Notes: generated from the sequence alone by a model not told the origin. DNA of 24,987 nucleotides from Hypsibius dujardini (GCA_001579985.1 LRSR01010178.1:1-24987); one strand, 5' to 3'. Positions 1 through 11,592 are shown, numbered from the stretch's first letter. Numbers and translations: made by a program.

Positions 1-317
1 TAAAATTTGGGCGTATACTGAAGAAAAATTGGAATAGAGCGCAGAGAATAGGAAGAAAGAACAATTTAATTTGAAAAGTGTGTTTTGGATTAAAACTGGC
101 TTGATCGCAAAAACAGGCTTCGAGACACAAAGACAAAGCGCACCCTTAAAAACGCAAAAACAGGGCTGGCTGCACTTCATGTTTTTGTGCTTTCTACTTT
201 GTGCTTTGTGTTTTGGGAAGTGGAAAGATGACGTCACCCAAAACGCAGACCACGTTCAGTGACTTTGCGTTTTGAGCGAACTATAAACGAGCTTTGGGTC
301 GTCGTACAAATTAACAA
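1..317. other. No gene seen
   Basis: AT-rich sequence with a stretch rich in TTTGTGCTTT/CAAAACGC words and one TGACGTCA palindrome near 230. The short plus-strand frame at 71-262 has no splice, signal or family support. Confidence 0.5.
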
Positions 318-661
318 TAGGGACGTTTAAGCAGTCGGCGTAAGCGTAACGTAAGCGTAAACTTAAGGACACGGACCAATAGGAATGAGGCAAGGGGTGT
401 GGCCCCTCTTAAGGTTAATTTCTTAAGCTACTGCTTGACGTAAGGGGCAATGGGCCTTAAGTTTCGCCGTAAGAAAGGAGTAAGAAAATTTTAGGAGAAG
501 TTCAGTTCAAAGTAGAATAGTTTCCTTGAAATGTTCTGCTCTTGCTCCTTACGCCCAGATTTTTACGTCGAGTGCTTAAACATCCAGTCGTAAGCGTAAA
601 CATAGCGGGCCTTATGCCTAAGTTTAGGTTACGCTTACGCCGGTTTGCTTAAACGTCTCTA
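318..661. mobile_element. MITE with about 32-bp terminal inverted repeats and TA target duplication
   Basis: The left end reads TA then GGGACGTTTAAGCA and the right end, read on the other strand, reads TA then GAGACGTTTAAGCA. Similarity continues inward through GGCGTAAGCGTAAC with a small gap, about 32 bp in all. Inside, CGTAAGCGTAA is repeated several times in both orientations, so the whole 344-bp unit is a loose palindrome. There is no coding capacity. TA at both outer edges is the duplication expected of Tc1/mariner-type transposition. I infer a non-autonomous element; I have no family name for it. Confidence 0.8.
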
Positions 662-768
662 ATGATAGTAAAACGCGACATGTAATGAATTTAGCAGGCA
701 CGAACGTGCAAAAGCCCTTGCGATAAAAATCGAGCCATATCGTGGTGCATCTTGACAGAGTGCCGGCA

Positions 769-774
769 TTTAAT
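769..774 (-). promoter_or_regulatory. Possible polyadenylation signal (ATTAAA)
   Basis: On the minus strand ATTAAA lies about 52 bases after the TAA stop of the large minus-strand gene. It is a common variant of AATAAA and no AATAAA lies closer. Confidence 0.4.
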
Positions 775-825
775 GGGCCAACAAAATTTCGCGTGCATCG
801 AAACGCATATCAACTCTGCATACGG

Positions 826-3800
826 TTATGAAGAAGCAGGTTTCTGCTGTCTCCAAAGATTAAATCGCATCTCGTCCAGCTCAGGGTGCCGTTGCAGGAC
901 TTTTCGCCATGCATCTCGTCCAGACGCTGCACGCTCACTGTTGCCTTCGAATATAATGGTCAAGGCAATGCGAGCTGCCAAGGATTCTCCTGCTGCCCGC
1001 TCCAGAACGTCTCCATTGGGTAGAGGGCGATTAATATCGAAGAGCAACTTCACCAGAAAAAACTGTGCAATCACCACCGTGTCTCGCAAAGCACAATTAC
1101 GTCCAAACCTGATCAGGTCCAGGAGGTGACCGGCATCGTCCATCAGAAGCCAAACTCCATCGTTGAAAGCCAACAAAAAATGTTCGATAATCCAAACAGG
1201 AGCATTTACATTTTTTCGCTGTGATGCCCTCTCTTCCACATTTGGATTAAGGGCGCGGAAAGAGGATCTGTCCACTCGGATTTGAATTCCTTCATGACTG
1301 ATTAATGTATAGGCAGCCTTGTTATTGCTGAATCGTTCTGTTATGGCATCCTTCAAATTTTGAGGCATGACGTTTGCTGATAAGCGGGGATCCGAAAGAA
1401 GGCTTTCAAAGTTGAGACGTAAGTATAAATGCCATGGAACGAGATGCTTGATTGAGACGACGCAGCCGGAAAGGAGCGTCTGAACATTATTGGACTGTGA
1501 GGCCGTGGCACCACGCGCCACAAAGCCCACTTGACTGTCGACTGGCCCGGAATAAAGCTGTGTCTCTTTTACGGTGTGGTGATCCATCTCAGAAAACGAC
1601 ATGCTGGCTTCTGATCGACTGACTCGAATGACATCCCGGTCCACTGGGCTCATCCAAGCGGGAAAATGTGAATCAAGACGGACGGTGCTGTTCCAAGCAA
1701 TCAGAAAGTGTTGTGGGACGCTTTCTGGAAATGGATTGGTCGTGTCGTAAACTGAAATCCAATAAAGGAACTATTAGAACAGAATATGCGATTCACTAGC
1801 TTAAACTATAATTATCCACTATAGTGAGCCAAAAATTACTGTTGTATCCAGTAGAGCATTTACTTTGTTAGGGTATTCAGATTAAAACCAGTAGTCTTTT
1901 CCTTTTTTCCTGCGGAAATCAGTCAGTTATGATCCTTAATGCCCGACTGCTTGAAAAATTTAAGCTTTTCAGATAAAATGGAGCGCCAGAAGCTAAAACT
2001 TTTTGGAATATCAAGTTTAAAGCATCCATAAATTTTTTGATTTTCTTCGTTGAACTAATTGATTGTAGACATCCACATTCTAAGGCTATATGAACCTGTA
2101 ATTCAAATTCAATTTAAGGATCTAGCCAGCTATGTTAAGGGGATAACTAGCTCACTCGATTTCAAACGTGACCTCGTTTTATACTCAGGCCTACCTCGTA
2201 GAGTGTTTCTTTGCTTACATGGGCATATGTGTAATTATAAAGTGAAAATTCACAGAGACCCATAAAAAAGGTAAAGAATGGAGTCCACTTTTGAAGGAAG
2301 GCTGTCAGATAGGGAGCTTGGGTGGCCGATACCGCGCCCCATAAAAACAAAGCGCACAGCCTCGCGGCGAACTTTATCTCTTCTCGTCGATAGAGAGAAA
2401 GTGTGTCGGACACCGGTCATCTCCGGCCTCTTGTTCATGTGAGGCCGGGGGGAGCAGTAATCCGGCGCGCATACACACTCGCCCTCTCTCTCATCAGTCT
2501 TGACTAGGCTGTAAGGGAAAATAATTGCTGTGTGATTGGGCTCTAAAAGGTCTAGATTTCGGCTACTAGCAAATGTGCATTTTTTAAGTTATTGTTGTGC
2601 CTATCGGCTGTAAAAAACTCCCAAGCCGGAACTCCGCAGCTAGTAAAAAGTTCTTAAAAACGTATATGTGAACGAGAACCGAATAAAACCTATGCTAACT
2701 CTACATATATGCTCAAATAACTTTAAAACTAGACATATTTTTAGTTACTTGAATTTCCGGAGTTTTGAGTTTTAGTTTTATCTCTCTTTTGAGCCAATGT
2801 TGCCACACAACATCTCAAAACTACCATAGGCCATTGAAAAATTTATTTAAAAATTTATCCGTTTATTCCTCCTCTCTGAGTCACAGGCGCGCGCGTTCTG
2901 AACGCTACTAACTTCGGATTCTCTCATTTCCCGAAGGTCTAAAAGTGCGCTAGCCATCATCTTAATCAAAGTGGTTGTGTTGCAGAATACAACGGCAGTA
3001 TCAGCGCTACTTATTCTTCCAAAGGATCGTATCGTTTGCAAATAGTTTTTGTACTTTCGGAATTGACCTCCTATGTCGTAAGTAATTCTCTCCATTTCTC
3101 ATTAAGTAACCTTCGTGTACGGCCTACGGATAGATATTAACCATTTAGCAGTAACGAAGGTTTTTTATTTTTTTTTTCGAAAAAATTCGTATGGATAATC
3201 TTCATCATTTTTTATTATTATTCAGCAAATTTATCCTCTTCTGTATCGCAATAAAATTCAAAAACTACTGCTTTCAAATAGATTGCGGCCAAGAAGTTCT
3301 GATCTCGATAGCGTCAAAAACTAATTTCAGACTTACTGGTCGGCTGGTAAGTATATGTTTTGTCAGATACAATTTGGAAATGGACGAAAGATCGGTGTTA
3401 CTGAAATCTCCTCACACAAAGGTTCTTTTTCGCGGTACTATAAGCAACTAAAACATGCCCGAGCTCGCCGCGACCAGTAGAAACTCTCTAATTTCTTTCA
3501 AATTAGAAAAGTATTCTTTTTCCAAACAAATTAGGTACCATTGACAATTAGCGAATATGAATTTCATTTCTTCAATGAAGATCACTCAAATCTGCATACA
3601 TACAATGATAGACCCTGAGCAATTCAATTGGAGCACCTTTTTTCCGAAAATTTACTCGTTTCGAATTCAAATGCTTAGTTTATTGTTGGATACAAGACAG
3701 CCACTCCCTCCACTCAGACTCCCTATGTCCGAAAAAGACCTGACATGCCTGAAAAGAAATAACCGCTCTCCGACGTATCGGAACACTTACACTCAACATC

Positions 3801-6800
3801 GATAGAAGCTTTCAATTTCAACCACGGTGGCGGTGCAATCTGTCGAGGCTGCCTTTCGTTAACGTAGCCGATGACGGTCGTTTCGATCATCCCTTGTCCG
3901 GTAATAGACTGACCCAATGGCGTCCGTTGCTGATGTTGAGGGATGAATTTGTATGCAATTTTGATAGCTACGTTTGGCTGGTCACTTTTTCTAACAGCGT
4001 TGAAGGCTTCCCTCATCCACCCATCGATGATTTCGTGTGAATTATTGCAGAGCTGAGCCAGAGTTTCTTCGTTGAGTACCTTCTCCCGCAGATAGCTTGT
4101 TGCGATGGTATCACTCACCAAGTCACCACTTCGGCTGATCAGGGCTAGCAGGTGGGATAGCCGGGGCGGATTAAGGACAGGTGTCGATGAGATGGAGGGT
4201 TGCTTGGACGTTTCCGACAAAGATGAGTTGTCAGATAGCGGGATTGAAACAGTGGTCGCTGGTGGAGGTAGGCTGATTGGAGCCGTTACTTGTGGGAGTT
4301 CCTACAAATAATCACAATTCTGACTGTATTAACGTTTGATCTAAAAACAGAAACCGAATTAATGATACATGGTACATAAATTAATGATCCAATTAGAAAT
4401 AATTTATCATTTATACATGCCCAGAATCTCGTCGAATTACGCACGAACTTTTTACTTGGGGTAATTTTCAGAGGTCGGATTCAAAATGACCCCGTACTAT
4501 GTTTTTCTGACAGTGCTATATTTATGGTTATATAGTTAAGGGTGGTCAGTACCGTCTTCGTCATTGAGATGAATGGGTCAGAATAGATTTCGAGGTCTTT
4601 ACCGCAATCAAATAAATCAAGTCATCTCAATGACGAAGACGAATCTCCAGACCTATAAATATTTCTCATTGCAATCTATACGTTTTATTAGTATTTCAGT
4701 TCAGATTTTTAGAAGTTTCAAGTTGCGATAATAATCCAAAGCTATTTCTTGATTCTGGTACACGTTTTTCACAAGTCTTACTTTGACTGATTTCAAAGGC
4801 CGAACTCAAAATTGACTTCGCATTATATTTTTCTGATAGCGCTATATTTATGACGATTTTTGGTATTTAGCCGTTATCGGGCAAAACCATTTTAATATTT
4901 CGTAGCAGTAAACTTTCAGAAGGGGCAACAACCTCATAAACAATTATCAACATGTGTCTTGGGTTGCAAAGAATTTGTCAGATCTGCGTGAGCCTGAGTT
5001 TCTTTTCTTTACAGTACTGTAGCTTAACGTTGAACAAATCGGTAGCTGTCTTTCCATGGACTGAAACTGTTATCGAAAGCTGCGTGGTAGAGAATAAATG
5101 TTTCCCTGGAATTCAGGTATTCATGATTTAGTTTGCCCATTAGGCGTTTCACGTAATCGCGGCACACGGTATGAAAGTCGAGCAAGGAATGTTCAAATAC
5201 AACTTTTGACAATGGTTTATGAACTGTGTCGAGAAGCGGTTATGTGTTTGATATAAAAACTCGTCTCACCTGATGTTGTACTATCACGGACGTTACCGGT
5301 TTTTTGACGATAACAACCGACACGGCGCTCTTTCTTGCTTTCCTTGGATTTCGTACAACATACTTGCGCTTGACATGGCTTGTCGAAGTCGAAGCCGCTT
5401 CGTGTGAGGTACCGGTTGTGCCACCTCTTTTGGACGGATTCGCAGTACGACGTGGTGGTCTCGCATTTCCACGCAATCCTCTGCCTCGTTTACCCCCCAG
5501 AGCGACCCCTGCTGGAAATTCTGGAGGTGTAGCCTCGCTAATCACTGGCTGTGGCGGTGCGGAAGAGTTATCGCTGTCCATCACGGCCAGATACTCCTGC
5601 ACAGACTCAACACTCTGTTCAACTGCTTGATAGCCGCCCAGAAATGCTTCTAAATTGGGTCCAGGTGAGTGAGAAACAGCACGGTTGTTGGAAGAACTGG
5701 GCATCTGATTCCAAATAAACGTTGAAATATTATCGGCTAGTGTTCGGGAAGCAGAATTATTGGAGAAGTCAGGAGTGGTTTGAATTGATTCAAAGACCAA
5801 ATATTGTCCAAGTGTGTTTATGTTAGTTGGATCGAAAAATGTCCGTCCCTCGTTGGGAATTTCAATGCCTGTGTAGAGCGAATGTATAGAATCAGCAGAC
5901 GCTTCAGACAGACGCCTGTTGGTCGGTTGCTGTCAACGAAAAACAAATGCAGGTCAAATCCCTGACAATATCAATAAAAACAACAGTCAGAATATGTTAA
6001 AATTTTCGTCAACGATTGTATAATTTATCGTTTCTGGTCGTTGAGATTGAGCTACAAATGACACGTTACCGAAATAGTTTGCCCGACGCGTTTCCGTGAT
6101 TTCATTACACTTCGAAGCACACCATATTCAGTACCATGAGGAAAACCTGTTCTCCGACGTGTCCGCCGAGATATGGAGCATGTGTGTCTGCATTGCAAGT
6201 TGTGTGACGCTCAGAGAATTTCGTTTTGTTTCAACCAGCAAGATCGCATCGAATTTAGCGATCAATCCGGTACTAGTCACATTTTTTTTCATAGCCGCTG
6301 GGGATGCAATGTTTTTCACCATTCCCCCTACTATCGCTAGCTGCTACAGATATTGATCACACGCGCCGTATTGTCTTATACTTCTTGCTGAAAGTTCAGA
6401 CATTTTAGCGGATCCCCGTTACTAAACAGGTTTTGTTCGGCACTTAAGTTTACAGCACATCAGTTTTCCAACTGATACTGCGGTCACGTGGCCTCGTAAA
6501 CGTAAAAACTGATCTGTATTTAGACTATTTTAAAAAAAGTAGCGTTTGTATTTCCCAGATAACTTCTAGATTTTGGCTTTTTATTTTCAATTCCCCTAAA
6601 CGAATCTGGAAATGAGAAATTCATTTCTCTATCGAATGAGCTGTTGGGGTGTGGGAAGCATGGACCCTTCACACATCTGTTTGAATTTCTGTGGAGGTGG
6701 TTGATTTTTGCTATTTCGCCCAGTGCATGCGGAATCAACGGCGGCAAAAAATTACTATTGCGTTATTCTTTAGCGTTTCGCTAATCAAAACGCGGGGATA

Positions 6801-7650
6801 TGTTTTCGGGACTCTTTTTATTTGTGCTTAACTGCGGTTTTAACTGCGGTTCTGTGCTCGCACAATGAAGAATACTTTCTCGTTGTGAACGAATGGTCGA
6901 TTGGTTGATTGTTGCTAAGATATCATGTTTATGTGCTCATTGTCACCGACTCACCATTGACTGATTGATTGCGCTGTTTCTGTACCTTTTGGAATTCTCT
7001 GTGAAAAGCACACTTCAAATCGTTATAGACTAGTCAAACAAATTCACAGGGTCTCTGCAGTACTATGTCATTCCCTTTACTTGGGAATAAAGTGCCCACG
7101 ATGGCAAACACAGGGCAGAAAAATCGGCAAGGAAGAATGTGGATAACTGAATTGATTGGCGCTGGTCTTGATTGATGGCTAAACTGAGGCTAATTCGAAA
7201 ACTAAACTTACTTCGTAAACTTCGAGTGCAACAAAACCTCTCTATTGATCATGTCGTCCTGCCACTTGTCACGGCAGAGTTGAAGTTCAATACGAGGCAA
7301 CAAAAACACTTTCTCCTCTAGCAATATCATGCTCAAGTCTTGCTGAAATTTTGTGCCCGGTATCGCAAAAGTTAATGCTGTGACTTGACATGAAAACAAT
7401 AACTAATTGGGGCGAACTATTTTTTTCCCTCAAGCAACTCAATATTCGGTTTGTCCAAATTGTTTTGGTCTCTTAATCTACCCGTGGTGCAGTAAAGAAA
7501 ACCAACCCTATTCTTCAACTCAACATTGAACTGGGTAATTCGCCAATTGTCTACGAGAACGCAATATTTTTCAACTGCCAGTTTGAGAAGCTGCTCAACC
7601 GGTTGTGTGCAGGCTAAAACATATAGTGAGTCTCCAACTTGCATATTCAT
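826..7650 (-). CDS. Unrecognised multi-exon gene, basic low-complexity protein, probably nuclear
   Basis: Exons from 3' to 5': 826-1751 (stop TAA), 3791-4301, 5270-5929, 6070-6187, then less surely one ending at 7212 and one within about 7480-7650. The phases fit at every join: 5929/6070 phase 0, 5270/4301 phase 0, 3791/1751 phase 1, 7212/6187 phase 2. Donors are GTAAGT, GTGAGA, GTAACG and GTAAGT. The four 3' exons give about 738 residues; the whole would be about 850. The exon at 5270-5929 is rich in Pro, Ser, Thr, Gly and Arg, with a KRGRGLRG stretch and a basic cluster KRKYVVRNPRKARK, which suggest a nuclear, nucleic-acid-binding protein. The exon at 3791-4301 is partly helical (SHLLALISRSGDLV). 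The C-terminal exon is globular, with Trp/Leu-rich stretches. I recognise no family. The join between the two 5'-most exons is unresolved; an alternative start is the ATG at 6105. Function unknown; lies about 0.5 kb downstream of the PWWP gene on the same strand. Confidence 0.6.
1752..3790 (-). other. Intron of the large minus-strand gene; content
   Basis: 2.0 kb phase-1 intron (donor GTAAGT at its 3790 end, acceptor TTTCAG at 1752). It holds a GC-richer patch at about 2300-2500, including an 8-bp hairpin CCGGCCTC/GAGGCCGG near 2424-2449. It also holds an intronless minus-strand frame of 82 codons with a true ATG (2847-3095), which shows no known family and is probably chance. Confidence 0.55.
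4468..4526 (+). repeat. Diverged direct repeat, copy 1
   Basis: Starts TCAGAGGTCGGATTCAAAATGA and ends TTTTTCTGACAGTGCTATATTTATG. It aligns to 4792-4852 with scattered substitutions and a small gap. It is non-coding and sits on one side of the 20-bp inverted repeat in the same intron. Confidence 0.6.
4553..4641. repeat. Perfect 20-bp inverted repeat with 49-nt loop
   Basis: The left arm CGTCTTCGTCATTGAGATGA (4553-4572) is the exact reverse complement of the right arm at 4622-4641. The arms stop abruptly at both sides. It lies in an intron and could form a hairpin in the pre-mRNA. It may be a replication template-switch product, a short foldback element remnant or a pre-miRNA-like hairpin. 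Nothing in the sequence chooses between these. Confidence 0.8.
4792..4852 (+). repeat. Diverged direct repeat, copy 2
   Basis: Starts TCAAAGGCCGAACTCAAAATTGA and ends TTTTTCTGATAGCGCTATATTTATG. It is the second copy of the repeat at 4468-4526, about 320 bp away in the same orientation. Confidence 0.6.
6188..7211 (-). other. Probable intron, little content
   Basis: About 1 kb between exons 7212- and -6187 of the large minus-strand gene, if that join is right. It holds a 12-bp unit TAACTGCGGTTT duplicated in tandem at 6829-6852. A frame at 6128-6322 on the minus strand overlaps the exon in another frame and is judged a shadow. Confidence 0.4.
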
Positions 7651-8165
7651 GCAAGTGCACAGTTTCGCAAAGTAAAATAAAACAGCTCACAACATACTTT
7701 TTTAGCAAAAGTTGATTGACTGGAAAAGAAAGCTCATTGAGCCGTCCTGACCGGATTGCAAAACAAAAACAATTAGGACAGTTTAAAACCTGAGTTTTGA
7801 ATTATTCGTGACGCAATGCAGAAACTGATACCACGATTGGCGAACGGTCTATGCTGATGTATGTACTGATTCGTTTGAGGTTAACTAAATAGGGAGGACC
7901 GTAGAAATGTGTGGTGATGTGAAAAATTGCCTGAGCTATAATCGACGTTTGGCGAATGGGTATTGAAAATTACCTGATCCAAAATCATTCTCATTGCTCA
8001 AGTGACAAAATAACAATCGATACCATACGTACCATACATACCATACGTATTGCGACACAGTACTTGTACACCTCGACCTAATCAGTTCCAAATTGGATAA
8101 AACCCAATGCCACGATATGGCTTACGCTTTCACTTTCACAATTATTTTTTTTTTAATATTTTCAC
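7651..8165. other. Intergenic gap between two minus-strand genes
   Basis: About 0.5 kb between the PWWP gene's polyadenylation signal and the first proposed exon of the large gene. It contains the 9-bp unit ACCATACGT/ACCATACAT in three tandem copies at 8022-8048. I see no clear TATA box. Confidence 0.5.
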
Positions 8166-8182
8166 GATTGCAAAATTTATCC

Positions 8183-8188
8183 TTTATT
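8183..8188 (-). promoter_or_regulatory. Polyadenylation signal AATAAA of the PWWP gene
   Basis: AATAAA on the minus strand begins about 20 bases after the TAA stop at 8208. A canonical hexamer this close supports 8208-8539 as the terminal exon. Confidence 0.75.
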
Positions 8189-8207
8189 TGCCAGAAGGAG
8201 TGGTACC

Positions 8208-11200
8208 TTAGGTGTTTCTAACCTGCAACGAGCTGAGTAAGCCAGCAAATGAAGGCAATAATCTTTCTTCCGGCATATGCAGTTCAGCACACAGGCTGGA
8301 GCAAAGCGCAATGGCTGTTCGCATGGTGTCATACAATTGGCCTTGGAAAGGTGCCGTGTCCACCAGATATTGTTGGACGTTGAGCGGAAAGCAACGGACG
8401 TGACAATCTGGCAGCCATACCGGTGTTTCATATTGTCCTGCTACAGCTGTGAACAGCTGGACTAGATTGATACAACTCGGATCACCTGAAGGTGCTTGAT
8501 CGTCTGGATTGAGAATCCATCCTGGCCAAGGGGGTCGCCCTGTCACAAAAATCAATTATGAAACATCAAGCTGCAAAAATATAGGTATGGTCACCCTCAT
8601 AAAGCTTATAGCCTGTATTTGGCGGCATATGACAAACTGACATTAAAAACTGAAGGTTAGCATACTTGTTATGATTCTGCGCAGAACATGTTTGAAACTT
8701 TGGGAGGGCGACAAGTCGAAAATGACCTTTTGGCGTTCACATGAATAAAAAACACTTTCCTAACAGATACGGGGATAAAAACGAGAAAGCTCAGGTTTTT
8801 TATCTGCTTGTGAGTTTTCCCGAGGGGCCCTTCTGTGTTGCGAACCACATCAACACGCGACCCTTCTAGATGTGTTTTGCGCGCTTTCGCTAAAAATGCA
8901 TGCTTCAAATCGAAAAGCCTTTTTGGGGGAAGTCAATTTGGTGTGGTCAATTTTCTACATAAAAAAGATGGCGCCAGATGCTATCCGTGGGGATCTAGCA
9001 GTAGAGTATAACTGGGTTTACTTTGCATAGGTTTGTTGATAGACATAAAGTGAACATTTCCTCTCTTGCGACTTGGTAGCCAAAACTACTGTTTTTGCAG
9101 GAAAATGTATTTTTTCTGATTATTAATCAGAATTGATAGGATTATTTTGCGTCAAAAGGGTTTGAAAAAAATATGAATGTGTCGGGAATTCGGTTGAAAA
9201 CCGTCAAAGACGTTTTTTAGGGGAATCAAGATTTTTCAGCCGCATTGACTTGAGTATTTTTACCTCACCAGTTTCAAGACTTTCAAAATATTACTCGTCT
9301 GTAGTCTAGTCCAATTGATATCGGATTTCAAAAATATAAACCCAACTTTTACTTTTTGGAGCTGATTGTTGGTTCCTGTTGGGAGACCTTCATTTCTTAT
9401 TGAAATAAGAGTGCGTTTATTCGAGAACTTTCCGCGCACGATTGGGGTGGGATATAATTGCGGATGCATGTTATATGATGGGATTTTTTTTTAAATAGAT
9501 CAGGTCAACTTTGAGTATCTTAAAAACTACTTGCTGTGGAAATTTCTATTTGCCACTGAGCATTGTAGTTTTTCTAATCCCTGTTGGGCGAGGTAAAAAT
9601 CAGCGCGTACCGGTACCTGAAAGCAGTGCTCTCGAGAAAACATGAGTTCTGTTGTACAAAACGACTTTGGCTGGTAAAACTTCTCAAGTTATATGCTTCA
9701 ACGCCAACTAATTTCAATTCCAATTTGGACTGAACCGATATTATGTGGAATTGAACCATTAAGCATATTGGTAAAACCTTACCGCCGGCGGATGCACATT
9801 TCTGCGCTGATGTATATTAAAAAATGTTTTGCGCCCTCTAGATTGTTTTATTTTAAGACGATTCTCGTAGTGTTAAAATATTTAAAATATTGACGCTTGG
9901 TAAATATTGGGGCTTGAAATCAAACGACTACGACACCGCGCTTGATTTAAATGGCCAGCGGCGCAGCTAAAAATTGTGTTACAGGTTTACAGTCAAAAGG
10001 CTTCCCTTTAATAACCGCAAAAATTGAAAATGCCCATTGAAAACACTGAAAAATGTTCTCGTTATATTTTCACGAGCAGCAAAATCTAATTGTTTTTTCT
10101 AGTAATTTTTTGGTAGATAGAAAAAACGATTAACTTTTAGTTTGGTAATCTTTTTTAAAAGTATAGAAAACATGCGAACCGTCGTTTTGACGCAATTTAC
10201 ACGCATCCATGAATACAAGGTACAGTAAAGAAAAAAACAACCCGGCATTGTAAAAGTGTTAACCTCTGGTAGCCCGGTGTTTTAGGTATACGGGTAATAC
10301 TGCGTCAGCCAAAGTTGGCTTGAATAGGCAAAGTACCTAACTTGAATGGTTGACATGACTAGGGTTCATTTGGCACTTTCCCTGCCCAGTTAGTGCCGTA
10401 CCGCCAGGCGGCGCTGTTGCGCCTTCACACAACAACCTGACAACAGCTGACATTTTGCCGATAGCGAATCAAAACATCTTCTTAATGAGTTCAACTTTTT
10501 GATTTCGCTCACGATTGCTTGTTTACTTCATTTTCAACTGGATTTTATTGGTATGGTCGTTAGCTATAACTCTTTTCAATTTCGAAGCTCTGAAATTTTT
10601 TTTTCAACACACACCGCAAGTTAGTATACGTGCTTTTTAAGTTTTAAGCCAAGTTTGGCTTAATCAGTTCTACTACTTCCAATTTTTTTTCTCAAAAGTT
10701 GTTTTTACTTTATATTTCATGGTTCTGTAATAGGATGAAAGCAAAAAACCGTATCTAAAAAGTCCAAATGCTTGATGAGCAAATTGAGTCTGAAGGAAGA
10801 ATTAAGCCACTGTAAGCTGACCGACACTCAGAGGGTTAAAGGTGTATGTTTTAAACGCACCACATGTCGAAATTAGTGCACGAATGGTGAACATTGTTAT
10901 ATATATCTCTTGTTGCTTACTCTAAGGTGGATTTTCTGTACTCTGTTCACATTACTTTTATGGTAGCTTGGTTGATTAGGATCTGGAAGGCACGCCATAG
11001 GACAATATGCAGCAGCTGATTAGCAAATCTCGCACGTCTTTTAACATTGTTTAAAGGGTGCCTCGAGCGTCCAAGAGTTTAATCAGTATGTCCTCTGATT
11101 TTATTTAACCCGGCACGTTGTCAGTTTTTAAGATAGATATACGTCGACCTGAAATGATATTTTGGACTGGATGAAACTTAATATAGTATTGGATATGTGG

Positions 11201-11592
11201 CTTCATTATTAAATGAATTGATCAAGAGATGATGAACCCTGAACCAAAAGCACGATTTCTTTTGGGCATTCTGTTGTGCCATAATGCAACCGCGAGGCCC
11301 AGACTAACGAGAACACACGCTACACTACACAAAGAAACACCTGTCCAAAAAAGTCTGAAGACGACGATCGCAAGCGGAAATCTCAGATGTGTCTCGAGTA
11401 AGACGGAAGACACATATTTATATTTATAGTAAGCACTTTACCTTCAAAATAAGCGAATACTGCTTCGCCGGGCTGGAAATTGTCCGCTTTCCCAACCATA
11501 CACAGTAGACTATTATGGAAAGGAGGACCGTTGACAGGTTGAGAGCTACAACTGGGAACTCTCCACAACTTTGAAGCTCCATTGTTAGACAT
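8208..11592 (-). CDS. Small PWWP-domain protein
   Basis: Two exons: 11442-11592 (ATG at 11592, 50 codons plus one base) and 8208-8539 (two bases plus 110 codons including TAA). The donor is G|GTAAAG, the acceptor is GTGACAG|GG and the phase is 1. The 160-residue product has DNFQPGEAVFAYFEG at about 37-51, joined directly to RPPWPGWI at 52-59. This is the start of a PWWP domain: the F.PG..VfAyf strand followed by the PWWP motif in the form PPWP. A later VWLPDCHVRCFPLN stretch fits the next strands. The family is known to bind histone H3K36-methylated nucleosomes and DNA in chromatin factors. No other domain is seen. Here the domain is split by a 2.9 kb intron just before the motif. An in-frame ATG at 11640 would add 16 residues, and the frame is open up to an AG at 11662, so an upstream exon is possible. 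Confidence 0.72.
8540..11441 (-). other. 2.9 kb intron of the PWWP gene
   Basis: AT-rich non-coding sequence with many homopolymer runs and no frame that fits the gene. Its one distinct feature is a near-perfect palindrome, TTAAGCCAA GT TTGGCTTAA, at 10644-10663. A GCCAA-AG-TTGGC motif occurs near 10300. I find no transposon ends or RNA gene. Confidence 0.55.

Larger units (their letters stand above)
4302..5269 (-). other. Intron of the large minus-strand gene; content
   Basis: 968-bp phase-0 intron holding a perfect 20-bp inverted repeat (4553-4641) and a diverged direct repeat (4468-4526 and 4792-4852). A minus-strand frame at 5024-5212 is open and preceded by a plausible acceptor, but it is phase 1 whereas the upstream exon ends in phase 0, so it was left out of the gene model. 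Confidence 0.55.

Noticed and set aside
752-1129. 125-codon plus-strand frame
   Set aside because: It is the antisense shadow of the terminal exon 826-1751 of the large minus-strand gene.
2300-2500. GC-richer patch as a possible promoter or gene start on the plus strand
   Set aside because: No ATG frame with splice sites follows, and it lies inside an intron of a well-phased minus-strand gene.
5024-5212. Minus-strand frame after a plausible acceptor (CTCGACACAG)
   Set aside because: It needs a phase-1 junction while the upstream exon ends in phase 0; the exon 3791-4301 fits in phase instead. The 45-bp intron it would need is also very short.
5304-5630. 108-codon plus-strand frame
   Set aside because: It is antisense to exon 5270-5929, whose splice phases fit the minus-strand gene.
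6096-6356. Plus-strand 86-codon frame and minus-strand 64-codon frame with a good ATG
   Set aside because: The third frame here (exon 6070-6187, minus) has both splice sites and fits the neighbours on both sides; the other two lead nowhere.
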